DNA from: an uncultured Collinsella sp.
GTDB taxonomy: Bacteria; Actinomycetota; Coriobacteriia; Coriobacteriales; Coriobacteriaceae
Direction: 5' to 3'
DNA length: 21,943 nucleotides
Assembly (NCBI GenBank): GCA_902470835.1
Contig: CABRHR010000026.1
Coordinates: 1-21,943 of the forward strand
A program made the position numbers and the translations under genes. Each line of letters opens with the position of its first letter. Position 1 is the first letter of the stretch. This document shows, piece after piece, positions 14,316-21,897 of the stretch. The notes under the pieces are model-generated. The model was not told where the DNA came from and did no database searches. It saw only the letters and a list, made by a program, of their open reading frames with translations.

Positions 14316-15692
14316 CTAGGCCCTCAACAGATAGCGCACCTCGTAGGGCGCAAGCTCAAGGGAGCCAGCCAGCTCGACCGTGGGCACGCCGTCGGCAAGC
14401 AGGTCGACAAAGGACCCGTTGAGTTCGCCGGCGCCAAAGGTGTAAGGCTCACCCACGGCATTCACCGCCACGAGTACCGTCGCGCCGTCACAGGCGCGCT
14501 CGAACAGCAGCTGCTTGTTCTGGATCACCACGTTGCGATAGGCACCGTAGCTGAGAGCACGGGCAGCCGCGTCGTCGGCCGAGCGAAGGTGTGCGAGTTG
14601 CGTGATGAACGCCGTCAGCTCGTTGGGCGCAGGCTCATTGAGCGCAGGTCGCAGTGCCCAGTCGCCATCGGGGCCACCCTTTTCGCCGGCAATTCCCCAC
14701 TCGCTGCCATAGTAGACGCACGGGATGCCCGGCATGCCAAAGAGCATGCCATAGGCGGGACGCAGGCACGACTTGTCGGTGAGGATGCTCGCCAGGCGCG
14801 GCACGTCGTGGTTGTCGACAAACGACAGCAGATGTTTGCCGCGGTAGATGCACCACGGATCGCCGCCAAACTGGCGGTGCAGCGAATGGGCGATCTCGAA
14901 CATGTTGACCGAGTTAAAGCTGGAGTACAGACCCTTGTAGCACTCGTAGTTGGTGCAGGAGTCGAGCATCTCGTCGTTGACGATTTGGTTGTAGTCGCCG
15001 TGGAGCGTCTCGCCGATCAGCACAAAGTCGGGCTTGAGCTCACGGGTAAAGGCGTGCAGGCGGCGCATAAAGTCGCGGTCGAGCATATAGGCAACGTCCA
15101 GGCGCAGGCCGTCGACGCCAAAGACCTCGGCCCAGCGGCGCACGGACTCGAGCAGGTAATCGACCACGGCGGGGTTTTGCAGGTTGAGCTTCACGAGCTC
15201 AAAATGGCCTTCCCAGCCCTCGTACCAAAAGCCGTCGCCGTAGCACGAGTCGCCATCAAAGCTGATGTGGAACCAGTCCTTGTAGGGCGAGTCCCACTTG
15301 CGCTCCTGCACATCGCGGAAGGCCCAAAAGCCACGGCCCACATGGTTGAAGACGGCGTCGAGCACCACGCGGATGCCGTGGGCATGCAGTGTCTCGCACA
15401 CGGCGGCAAAGTCGGCATCCCCACCCAAGCGACGGTCGATGTGGCGCAGGCTGCGCGTGTCGTAGCCATGACTATCGGACTCGAGCGGCGGATTGATGAG
15501 CACAGCGCCAATACCGAGTTTTTGCAGGTAGTCGGCCCATTGGGCGATTTTCATGATAGGAGCATCGGGGTTGGGCACGGCGTTAGCAGCCTGGGCGAGC
15601 TCATCCTCGGCAACGGGCGCGGCGTTTTCGCGCGGAGCTCCACAGAAGCCCAGCGGATAGATCTGATAGAACGTCGTCTCGTATGCCCACAT
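14316..15692 (-). CDS. Alpha-amylase family glycoside hydrolase (GH13), cytoplasmic
   Basis: 458 residues with no signal peptide, so it acts on imported maltodextrins or on glycogen-derived oligosaccharides. GH13 regions are all present: DAVFNHVG (region I, about 112-119), GLRLDVAYML with nucleophile D199 (II), LIGETLHGD with acid/base E228 (III) and FVDNHD with D296 (IV). HGYDTRSLRHIDRRLGG corresponds to the substrate-binding start of the barrel. A C-terminal beta domain ends in VRYLLRA. The overall pattern fits neopullulanase / cyclomaltodextrinase-like enzymes; exact specificity is not clear. ATG start with GGGAGG 6 bases upstream. First gene of a two-gene unit with the glycosylase. Confidence 0.93.
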   Translation of the reverse strand: MWAYETTFYQIYPLGFCGAPRENAAPVAEDELAQAANAVPNPDAPIMKIAQWADYLQKLGIGAVLINPPLESDSHGYDTRSLRHIDRRLGGDADFAAVCETLHAHGIRVVLDAVFNHVGRGFWAFRDVQERKWDSPYKDWFHISFDGDSCYGDGFWYEGWEGHFELVKLNLQNPAVVDYLLESVRRWAEVFGVDGLRLDVAYMLDRDFMRRLHAFTRELKPDFVLIGETLHGDYNQIVNDEMLDSCTNYECYKGLYSSFNSVNMFEIAHSLHRQFGGDPWCIYRGKHLLSFVDNHDVPRLASILTDKSCLRPAYGMLFGMPGIPCVYYGSEWGIAGEKGGPDGDWALRPALNEPAPNELTAFITQLAHLRSADDAAARALSYGAYRNVVIQNKQLLFERACDGATVLVAVNAVGEPYTFGAGELNGSFVDLLADGVPTVELAGSLELAPYEVRYLLRA

Positions 15693-15727
15693 AGCAACCT
15701 CCCGGTAAGCTCAACACAACGACATCC

Positions 15728-15733
15728 ATTGTA
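15728..15733 (-). promoter_or_regulatory. Candidate -10 element for the alpha-amylase gene
   Basis: TACAAT on the minus strand, 36 bases upstream of the start codon. No good -35 element is visible at 16-18 bases, so an activator or a different promoter is possible. Confidence 0.3.
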
Positions 15734-15763
15734 TGCCCGGCTTGTATCCTCTTCCCCAAAATA

Positions 15764-15830
15764 AGTTGCGGTGGAATAGTTCCTGCTTGGGCCTTCAGAG
15801 GCCTTAAACAGGAACTATTCCACCGCAACT
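15764..15830. repeat. 22-bp-arm palindrome, possible terminator of the MFS gene
   Basis: Perfect 22-bp inverted arms at 15764-15785 and 15809-15830, each containing GGTGGAATAGTTCC or its complement, enclose a 23-base centre that itself forms GGCCT/AGGCC. On the minus strand the hairpin follows the MFS stop codon by 16 bases and is followed by TTATTTTGG, so it may terminate that transcript. Arms are far longer than a normal terminator needs, which suggests a dispersed palindromic repeat. Confidence 0.85.
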
Positions 15831-15845
15831 GATGAGGGGACGTGG

Positions 15846-17042
15846 TTAGGCGACGGGCTTTGCGCGGCGTATGGCCGGGAACAGTACGGTAATGGCGAGG
15901 ATGACGCCCACGACGGCGATCGTGCCGCCCGCGTAGCCGATCCAAGCGATGCCCGGGCCCGACACCACGGCGCCGCCGATTGCGGTGCCCGTGCCGATAC
16001 CCAGATTGAACAGGCCCGAGAAGATCGACATGGCGACAGCCGACGAATCCGCCGGCGTGTTCCTGATGAGCTCGGCCTGGAACGCCACGTTAAAGGCCGT
16101 GGCGCAGCAGCCCCACAGTGCGCAGACGGCAAGCACTGCCGCGAGCGACGATGCGGCCGGACCCATGAGCAGCAGGGCCACCGGCACGCCGGAGAGCGTG
16201 ATAGCCAAGAACGGGAAGCGATGCCCATCGAACAGGCGGCCAAACAGCCAGCTTCCGAGCAGACCAGAGCAGCCAAACGCCGTCAGCGTCATGGTGATGG
16301 CGCCCGCATCGACGTGCGCGACCTGCGCCAGGAAGGGCTCGATATAGCTGTAGCCCGCGTAGTAGCCGGTCGCCATAAAAACCGTGACCGCGTAGAGCGC
16401 GATGAGGAACGGGTTCGTGAGCAGCTCGGGCAGCTGTTTGACGGTGAAACGCTCGCCCGCCGGCATAGCAGGGAACACCGCGGCCTGGTACACCACCGCG
16501 GCGGCAGAGAAGGCCCCGACCACGGCGAACGTCATACGCCAGCCCACCGCCAGGCCGATGGCGCGGCCGATCGGCAGGCCAAAAATCTGCGCGATGGACG
16601 AGCCCGTAGCGATCATGCTGATGGCGAGCGCCCCGTGGCGAGTGTCGACCAGGCGCGAGGCCATAATCGAAGCGACCGACCAGAACACGGCATGTGCGCA
16701 AGCGACCACCAGTCGCGCACAGACCAGGATGGGATAAGTCGGCGCCACAGCGGACAGAAACTGGCCGAGCGAAAACACGGCCAGCACGCCCAGCAACATC
16801 CGCTTGAACTCAAAGCGCGAAGCGAACACCATGAGCGGCAGCGACAGCAGCATGACGCCCCAGGCATAGACCGAGATCATGATGCCGGCTTGGGACTCGG
16901 TGAGCGAGAACGACGCGGCGATGTCAGTCAAAAGACCGATGGGCATAAACTCCGACGTGTTGAACACGAAGGCGCAGCAGGTGAGTCCGATGAGCGGGAG
17001 CCACTGCTTGAGCGTGATGCCGTCTTGCCTTGCCTGAGTCAT
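15846..17042 (-). CDS. MFS transporter, SotB-like sugar efflux family (DHA1)
   Basis: 398 residues, about 12 hydrophobic membrane segments, inner-membrane exporter. The first segment FVFNTSEFMPIGLLTDIA and the loop before helix 3 (SVYAWGVMLLSLPLMVF) closely follow the E. coli SotB/YdeA pattern (NTTEF-P-GLL, YAW-V-LMSLP), a sugar/arabinose efflux protein. The substrate in this organism is unknown; drug efflux is the alternative. ATG at 17040-17042 chosen because GGAG lies 9 bases upstream and the protein then begins just before the first helix; the in-frame extension upstream contains its own promoter. Downstream of feoB on the same strand, with a separate promoter. Confidence 0.9.
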   Translation of the reverse strand: MTQARQDGITLKQWLPLIGLTCCAFVFNTSEFMPIGLLTDIAASFSLTESQAGIMISVYAWGVMLLSLPLMVFASRFEFKRMLLGVLAVFSLGQFLSAVAPTYPILVCARLVVACAHAVFWSVASIMASRLVDTRHGALAISMIATGSSIAQIFGLPIGRAIGLAVGWRMTFAVVGAFSAAAVVYQAAVFPAMPAGERFTVKQLPELLTNPFLIALYAVTVFMATGYYAGYSYIEPFLAQVAHVDAGAITMTLTAFGCSGLLGSWLFGRLFDGHRFPFLAITLSGVPVALLLMGPAASSLAAVLAVCALWGCCATAFNVAFQAELIRNTPADSSAVAMSIFSGLFNLGIGTGTAIGGAVVSGPGIAWIGYAGGTIAVVGVILAITVLFPAIRRAKPVA

Positions 17043-17075
17043 ATATAACGTCTCCAATCGTTTTGAGCGGAGGCG

Positions 17076-17104
17076 ATTATATAGCAACGGCCCGCATCCG
17101 TCAG
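17076..17104 (-). promoter_or_regulatory. Promoter of the MFS gene, embedded in an inverted repeat
   Basis: CTGACG (17099-17104), 17-base spacer, TATAAT (17076-17081) on the minus strand. The -35 and spacer lie within an imperfect inverted repeat (17088-17121; CGGCCCGCATC against GATGCGGGGCCG, one bulge). The repeat may be an operator or what remains of a feoB terminator; no T run follows it. Confidence 0.65.
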
Positions 17105-17162
17105 CAACAGATGCGGGGCCGAAAACAATTCGATACACAGAGGTTGCGCCGTCAATACATAA

Positions 17163-19523
17163 CTAAGCCAACCCCAGCAATATACCTGGCGAATGCACGA
17201 CAAACGCCACGATCCAGGCGACCGTCACCTGAAACGCGAACACGGCAACGGCATAGCGCGCGCCCAGCTCACTCTTGACGGCGCCGATTGCCGCCACGCA
17301 AGGCGGGTACAGCAGCGTAAAGACCAAGAACACGTAGGCGGTGAACGGCGAAAACATGGTCGACAGTGCCGCGGGCGACGTTGCACCCAAAAGCACCGTG
17401 AGGGTCGAGATGACGCTCTCCTTGGCGATAAGTCCGGTGACGAGCGCCGTGGATGCACGCCAGTCGCCAAAACCGAGCGGGGCCAACACCGGCGCGATGA
17501 TGCTGCCGAGGCCCGCAAGCAGGCTTTGCGACTGGTCGGCGACCACGTTAAAGCGGATATCGAACGTCTGCAGGAACCAGATGACCACCGTAGCGGCAAA
17601 GATAATGGTAAAGGCCTTGGTAATAAAGTCCTTGGCCTTATCCCATGCCAGCATCACCGTCGTCTTGACGCTCGGCAGGCGGTAATTGGGGAGCTCCATG
17701 ATAAACGGCACCGGGTCGCCCTTAAATGCCGTGCGGTTGAGCACCAGGGCGGCAATGCAGCCGACCACGATGCCGATCAGATAGAGCGAAACCATGGCGG
17801 GAACTGTCGCCTGCGGGAAAAACGCTCCGCACAGCAGACCGTAGACCGGCAACTTGGCCGAACAGCTCATGAACGGCGTGAGCATGACCGTCATCTTGCG
17901 GTCGTGCTCGGATGGGAGCGTACGGGTCGACATGATAGCCGGCACGGTGCAGCCAAAACCGACGAGCATGGGCACGAAGCTGCGGCCCGACAGACCAAAG
18001 CGACGCAATACCTTATCCATGACAAAGGCCACGCGCGCCATGTAGCCGGAGTCTTCCAGAATGGAGAGGAACAAAAAGAGCACGACGATAATCGGCAGGA
18101 AGGTCAGCACGCTGCCCACGCCCGTAAGCACGCCGTCGACAGCCAGCGAGCGCACCACGTCGTTGGTGCCGAACGCTTTGAGACCCGCATCGGCCGAGGC
18201 GATGATGGCAGCAATGCCGTCCTCCATAAGTCCCTGCAACGCCGCGCCGATCACGCCAAACGTCAGCCAAAAAACAAGGCCCATGATCACCAGAAACGCC
18301 GGAATGGCTGTGTAACGACCTGTCAGGATGCGGTCGATCCTGACGGAGCGCACGTGCTCGCGGCTCTCGTGCGGCTTGACAACACAGCGCCCGCACACGT
18401 CGCCGATAAAGCTAAAGCGCATGTCGGCCAGCGCGGACAGGCGGTCGGTGCCGGCCTCGCCCTCCATCTGGGTAATGATGTGTTCGATGGCGTCGAGCTC
18501 GTTGCGATCCAGGTGAAGCGCCTCGGTTACCAGCTCGTCGCCCTCAACCAGCTTGGTCGCCGCAAAACGCACGGGAATGTGCGCCGTCGCGGCATGGTCC
18601 TCGATAAGGTTGGCGATGCCGTGAATGCAGCGATGCAGCGCGCCGCCGTCCGGACCATCGGGCGCGCAGAAGTCCAGGCGACCGGGGCGCTCGCGGAACC
18701 GCGCCACGTGCAAGGCATGATCCACCAACTCGCCAATGCCCTCGTTGCGGGCAGCACTAATGGGAACAACAGGCACGCCCAGCAGGCTCTCGAGCAGGTT
18801 GACGTCCACGGCGCCGCCGTTGGCCGTCACCTCGTCCATCATGTTGAGCGCGATGACCATGGGTCGATCGAGCTCCATAAGCTGCAGCGTCAGGTACAGG
18901 TTACGCTCGATGTTGGTGGCGTCGATGATATCGATGATGGCGTCGGGATGCTCATCCAGGATAAACTGGCGGCTCACGATCTCTTCGCCCGTATACGGCG
19001 ACAACGAATAAATACCGGGCAGGTCGGTAACGCTTGCCTCGGGGTGGTTGCGGATGGTGCCGTCTTTGCGGTCGACCGTCACGCCGGGAAAGTTACCGAC
19101 ATGCTGGTTGGAGCCCGTCAGCTGGTTGAATAACGTGGTCTTACCGCAGTTTTGGTTGCCGGCGAGAGCAAAGTGCAGCGGCGCGCCCTCGGGCACGGCA
19201 GTCTTTGCCGCGCGGGGCGAATACGTCCCCTCTCCCAGGGCCGGGTGCTCCGTCGTGCCGATTGCGGCGTTAGCGCGCGGACCCGTATCGGTGTCGTGAA
19301 CACCCACGAGCTCGATGCGAGCAGCATCGTCCTTGCGCAGCGTCAACTCGTAGCCACGCAGGCGAATCTCGAGCGGGTCGCCCATAGGAGCATACTTCAT
19401 CATGGTGACTTCGGTGCCCGGTGTTAGGCCCATGTCCAAAATATGCTGCCGAAGCGCCTGATCGTCGGATGTCACCGATGCGACAACGGCGTCCTTTCCA
19501 ATCTCGAGTGTATCGAGCTTCAC
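17163..19523 (-). CDS. feoB: Ferrous iron transport protein, FeoA-FeoB fusion
   Basis: 786 residues. Residues about 1-75 are a FeoA domain (SH3-like; ILDMGLTPGTEVTMMKYAP, LRGYELTLRK); a linker of about 40 residues follows; then FeoB. G-protein motifs: G1 GNQNCGKTT at 122-130 (usual form has Pro where Q124 stands), G2 NFPGVTV, G3 DLPGIYSLSPY at about 167, G4 NMMD at 227-230, G5 ISA near 255. The membrane part has the two Gate motifs, GFGCTVPAIMSTRTLPSEHD and TPFMSCSAKLPVY, and about eight to ten helices. Imports Fe2+ across the inner membrane under anoxic conditions. Start is GTG with AAAGGA 7 bases upstream. No FeoC is visible; the preceding small gene may be co-regulated. Confidence 0.97.
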   Translation of the reverse strand: MKLDTLEIGKDAVVASVTSDDQALRQHILDMGLTPGTEVTMMKYAPMGDPLEIRLRGYELTLRKDDAARIELVGVHDTDTGPRANAAIGTTEHPALGEGTYSPRAAKTAVPEGAPLHFALAGNQNCGKTTLFNQLTGSNQHVGNFPGVTVDRKDGTIRNHPEASVTDLPGIYSLSPYTGEEIVSRQFILDEHPDAIIDIIDATNIERNLYLTLQLMELDRPMVIALNMMDEVTANGGAVDVNLLESLLGVPVVPISAARNEGIGELVDHALHVARFRERPGRLDFCAPDGPDGGALHRCIHGIANLIEDHAATAHIPVRFAATKLVEGDELVTEALHLDRNELDAIEHIITQMEGEAGTDRLSALADMRFSFIGDVCGRCVVKPHESREHVRSVRIDRILTGRYTAIPAFLVIMGLVFWLTFGVIGAALQGLMEDGIAAIIASADAGLKAFGTNDVVRSLAVDGVLTGVGSVLTFLPIIVVLFLFLSILEDSGYMARVAFVMDKVLRRFGLSGRSFVPMLVGFGCTVPAIMSTRTLPSEHDRKMTVMLTPFMSCSAKLPVYGLLCGAFFPQATVPAMVSLYLIGIVVGCIAALVLNRTAFKGDPVPFIMELPNYRLPSVKTTVMLAWDKAKDFITKAFTIIFAATVVIWFLQTFDIRFNVVADQSQSLLAGLGSIIAPVLAPLGFGDWRASTALVTGLIAKESVISTLTVLLGATSPAALSTMFSPFTAYVFLVFTLLYPPCVAAIGAVKSELGARYAVAVFAFQVTVAWIVAFVVHSPGILLGLA

Positions 19524-19545
19524 GCGTTCATCCTTTCGTTAGACG

Positions 19546-19555
19546 CGGTTAACCG
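19546..19555. promoter_or_regulatory. Palindrome CGGTTAACCG in the feoB leader
   Basis: A perfect 10-bp palindrome between the predicted feoB promoter and start codon; GGCTAACC lies close by at 19564-19571. Its place suggests an operator for an iron-responsive regulator (DtxR/IdeR-like sites also contain TTAACC/GGTTAA-type halves), but it is too short to assign. Confidence 0.3.
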
Positions 19556-19604
19556 TTTACCGGGGCTAACCAACTCGTAACGACAAATGATAGCGCTCTG
19601 AACT

Positions 19605-19632
19605 ATTATATAAAGTCAAATACCGATGTTTA
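19605..19632 (-). promoter_or_regulatory. Candidate feoB promoter
   Basis: TAAACA (19627-19632), 16-base spacer, perfect TATAAT (19605-19610) on the minus strand, about 82 bases before the feoB start. Confidence 0.55.
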
Positions 19633-19644
19633 CCTGCGCAAATT

Positions 19645-19965
19645 TTATGCGGTGCGCCCCGAAAGCTCTTTGCGCATACCGCTCAGCGAAATCGAAATGG
19701 AACCCGACCGCGCGGTAGCAGTGAGTCGATCACCCTCAACCGACCCCGTGCATGTAAAGGGCGCCTTGCCCATCAAGACGTGGGAGATAGTGCCCGAGAG
19801 CTCAAAGAAATCGCACTCAGCGCGGGCACCCGAGAGAGCGATATTGAGACCCCTGACGTTTAGTACTGCCCTGAGCGCGCCGTTCACCCCATGTGAAAAC
19901 GTCACCTCGCCGCGCTTGCTCCCCACCGGCGTCTGGGCCAAAACTACATACGTACCCTCAAGCAT
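19645..19965 (-). CDS. Small hypothetical protein, beta-rich
   Basis: 106 residues from the ATG at 19963-19965, which has AGAGGAGG at about 4 bases. The frame is open further upstream but that part is out of character. The protein is an alternation of short strands and turns: EGTYVVLAQTPVGSKRGEV, then ALRAVLNVRGLNIALSGA, FFELSGTISHVLMGKAPFT, SVEGDRLTATARSGSISIS, GMRKEL. Two similar halves, each with a PxG turn and a G-G-L/I strand, suggest a small beta-barrel. Such proteins occur in anaerobic actinobacteria without known function. It lies between the hydrolase and feoB on the same strand; a link to iron is not shown. Confidence 0.75.
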   Translation of the reverse strand: MLEGTYVVLAQTPVGSKRGEVTFSHGVNGALRAVLNVRGLNIALSGARAECDFFELSGTISHVLMGKAPFTCTGSVEGDRLTATARSGSISISLSGMRKELSGRTA

Positions 19966-20012
19966 GGCTCCTCCTCTAAGCAGACTTTTTGAAACGGGCA
20001 AGTAGTCTACTT

Positions 20013-20912
20013 TTACATATGGCGTTCCAGGAAGCGGAAGGCCAGGCGGATCCAGGGGCGGACGGAAACCTGCTTGTCCTCGTTGTCGACCGCGGTATTG
20101 GCGTTGCCGAGCGAAAGGCCGTGGCCACCCTGGTCGAAGACGTGCATCTCGCATGCGACGCCCTCCTCGGCCATGCGCTGCGCAAACGGATAGACCTGCG
20201 CGATCGGCGCCGTCTTGTCATCGGACACGCCCCACACAAAGGTCGGCGGCATCTGGCGCGAAACATGTGTGGAGGGGCAGATATCGGCCAGGTGCTCGTC
20301 AGTTGCCTCGCCACCCGTCACCATCGACAGGTAGTCGTTGAGCAGATCGCGCCCCGTCTTGCCGCCCGTCTTGGGCACACGCAAGTCAATGCGCGGATCG
20401 CGCGTCTGCATGTCGCGCACATAGGCAAAGTCGAGCAGCGGATAGCCCAGCACCACGGCATCGGGACGAATGTCGTCCGGATGCGCCCCGGCAAGTGCCG
20501 CGAAGGGGCCGGTCTTCCACTGTGTTGCCAGCGAGGCGCAGATCATACCGCCAGCAGAAAAGCCCACAACGCACACGCGCTTGGGATCGACATGCCACTC
20601 GTCGGCATTCGCACGAACCGTGGCGACCATCTTGGCAAGATCTGCCTGGGGGTGCGGAAAGCTCACGTCACCCGTGCCACTCGTCACATAGTTGAGCACA
20701 AAGGCCTGGTAACCGTGATCCAAAAACGCAAACGCCACGGGATCCTGTTCATGCGGGGCGATATGCGTAAACGCACCTCCGCCGCAGATAATCACGGCAG
20801 GGCGGCGGCCATTCGGTTTATCGGGCAGCGGCTCGGCACCCAAATACGTAAACGTCGCTGGATATTCCTCGGTCGGCTCCTCGCCCCACAGCGCGTGGTT
20901 CTCGACAATCAT
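20013..20912 (-). CDS. Alpha/beta hydrolase, acetyl-esterase / BD-FAE-like
   Basis: 299 residues, no signal peptide. Oxyanion-hole motif CGGGAF at 43-48 (usual HGGG-type position), nucleophile elbow GFSAGG at 117-122 with Ser119, acid in VSDDKTAP, and catalytic His in GGHGLSLG near the C-terminus. The spacing fits the esterase/lipase family that includes xylan acetyl esterases and bacterial feruloyl-type esterases. Substrate unknown; probably deacylation of carbohydrates or small esters. ATG at 20910-20912 has GGGAG 5 bases upstream; the long in-frame extension to 21119 runs through the divergent EIIA promoter region and is rejected. It is divergent from the EIIA gene and 47 bases upstream of the small hypothetical gene. 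Confidence 0.9.
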   Translation of the reverse strand: MIVENHALWGEEPTEEYPATFTYLGAEPLPDKPNGRRPAVIICGGGAFTHIAPHEQDPVAFAFLDHGYQAFVLNYVTSGTGDVSFPHPQADLAKMVATVRANADEWHVDPKRVCVVGFSAGGMICASLATQWKTGPFAALAGAHPDDIRPDAVVLGYPLLDFAYVRDMQTRDPRIDLRVPKTGGKTGRDLLNDYLSMVTGGEATDEHLADICPSTHVSRQMPPTFVWGVSDDKTAPIAQVYPFAQRMAEEGVACEMHVFDQGGHGLSLGNANTAVDNEDKQVSVRPWIRLAFRFLERHM

Positions 20913-21035
20913 ATGTGCTCCCTTCGCGCAAATTATGCGCCCTTGTTTTTCGTCTTCAAGCGTACCCCACTTGAGCCCGTGGCACAGAAACACTTCAGCA
21001 ACAAGCTTCCCATCAACTGATATATCACATAATCC

Positions 21036-21059
21036 CTGCTCAGGACCATCGCTGAGCAG
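21036..21059. promoter_or_regulatory. 8-bp inverted repeat in the hydrolase/EIIA divergent region
   Basis: CTGCTCAG (21036-21043) and CTGAGCAG (21052-21059) with an 8-base centre, two bases before a TAGAAT (21062-21067) that could serve as a -10 for the EIIA gene. Good place for an operator; regulator unknown. Confidence 0.4.
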
Positions 21060-21098
21060 CGTAGAATAGGGGCGTTGACCAAGCCGCGAAACACATAT

Positions 21099-21108
21099 GA
21101 AACGTTTC
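21099..21108 (+). promoter_or_regulatory. LacI/CcpA-type operator candidate upstream of EIIA
   Basis: GAAACGTTTC is a perfect palindrome with the central CG typical of LacI-family and cre sites (TATGAAACGTTTCCGG in context). It lies 48 bases before the EIIA start codon, where a sugar-responsive repressor would be expected. Confidence 0.5.
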
Positions 21109-21155
21109 CGGCAAACCAAACGCGCGATATGCGCCTATTTAAGTTGGAGGCAACT

Positions 21156-21719
21156 ATGGGTCTGCTCGATTCGCTTAAGTCCACCTTCACCTCGACCGGC
21201 GAGGCGTCCGTTCCGCCCGCAGCAAGCTTCGCCACCCGCGAAGGCGTCATCTATGCCCCCGTCAACGGCGTGCTCGTCAACCTGGACGAGGTTCCCGACG
21301 AGACGATCGCCTCGGGCATGCTTGGCCAGGGCTATGGCATCGAGCCCATTACCGGCACCATCTATGCGCCCGCCCACGGCCGCATCGGCGCCACCACTGT
21401 CACCAACCACTCCATTGGCATGATCACCGAGGACGGTCTTCGCGTGTTCATCCATGTTGGCCTGGGCACCGTGGAAATGAACGGCAAGGGTTTTGCCCGC
21501 TTTGTCGAGATGGGCGATGTGGTCAAGGCAGGCCAGCCGCTCATCAGCTTCGACCGCGAGGCCATTAAGGCCGCTGGTCACGAGGACATCGTGACCGTCA
21601 TCGTCTCCGAGCTCGATCGTCTTAAGAGTATCGACCATGTCGGCGAGTCTGGAACGCTTATCGGCGGCAACCCGCTCGTCAAGCTTGGCGACCCGCTGCT
21701 GGTAGCCAAGACCAAGTAG
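21156..21719 (+). CDS. PTS glucose-type EIIA component
   Basis: 187-residue cytoplasmic phosphocarrier of the sugar phosphotransferase system; accepts phosphate from HPr and passes it to an EIIB. Key residues: H85 in TNHSIGM (E. coli H75 equivalent) and the phosphorylated His H100 in FIHVGLGTVEMNGKGF (H90 equivalent); GTIYAPAHGRIG precedes and VKAGQPLISFD follows, as in the family. ATG at 21156 has GGAGG 5 bases upstream; an open frame reaches to 21075 but lacks a site. It is a stand-alone domain, as with Crr, and closes with its own terminator. Whether it serves glucose, maltose/trehalose or beta-glucoside EIICB partners cannot be told. Confidence 0.95.
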   Translation: MGLLDSLKSTFTSTGEASVPPAASFATREGVIYAPVNGVLVNLDEVPDETIASGMLGQGYGIEPITGTIYAPAHGRIGATTVTNHSIGMITEDGLRVFIHVGLGTVEMNGKGFARFVEMGDVVKAGQPLISFDREAIKAAGHEDIVTVIVSELDRLKSIDHVGESGTLIGGNPLVKLGDPLLVAKTK

Positions 21720-21756
21720 CCAGGCCCCGCGCCACACAGCCAAAAGGCACCTCGTC

Positions 21757-21790
21757 AAGTGCCCGCGACCATTTGGCCGCGGGCACTTTT
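21757..21790 (+). terminator. Intrinsic terminator of the EIIA gene
   Basis: AAGTGCCCGCG and CGCGGGCACTT form a perfect 11-bp stem with a 10-base loop, followed by TTTTCGTTTG. It begins 38 bases after the stop codon. Confidence 0.93.
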
Positions 21791-21897
21791 CGTTTGAAAA
21801 ACCATCCCGCCAATGCCTTATCTGTATAGCCCAAATGAGCCGAGCTGCTAGAATAATGAACTGTATGGATAACTATCATTCAACCGTTATGGGAGGA

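Noticed and set aside
14247..15764. Long plus-strand frame opposite the alpha-amylase gene (and similar ones opposite galU and feoB, 9112-10119 and 17193-19133).
   Set aside because: Antisense shadows of genes with clear family motifs; same codon-bias explanation, no ribosome sites or recognisable domains.
17043..17138. N-terminal extension of the MFS transporter.
   Set aside because: It contains the TATAAT promoter of the gene itself; the ATG at 17042 has a ribosome site and fits the family's N-terminus.
20000..20012. 13-base palindrome AAGTAGTCTACTT next to the hydrolase stop.
   Set aside because: Too short and without a T run of useful length; no evidence that it is a terminator or operator.
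20913..21119. N-terminal extension of the alpha/beta hydrolase.
   Set aside because: It crosses the divergent EIIA promoter region, has no family similarity, and an internal ATG has a good ribosome site.
21864..21897. Start of a gene (ATGGATAACTATCATTCAAC...) near the contig end.
   Set aside because: No ribosome binding site before it and only 11 codons remain before adapter sequence; the GGGAGGA further on may instead serve a gene beyond the end.
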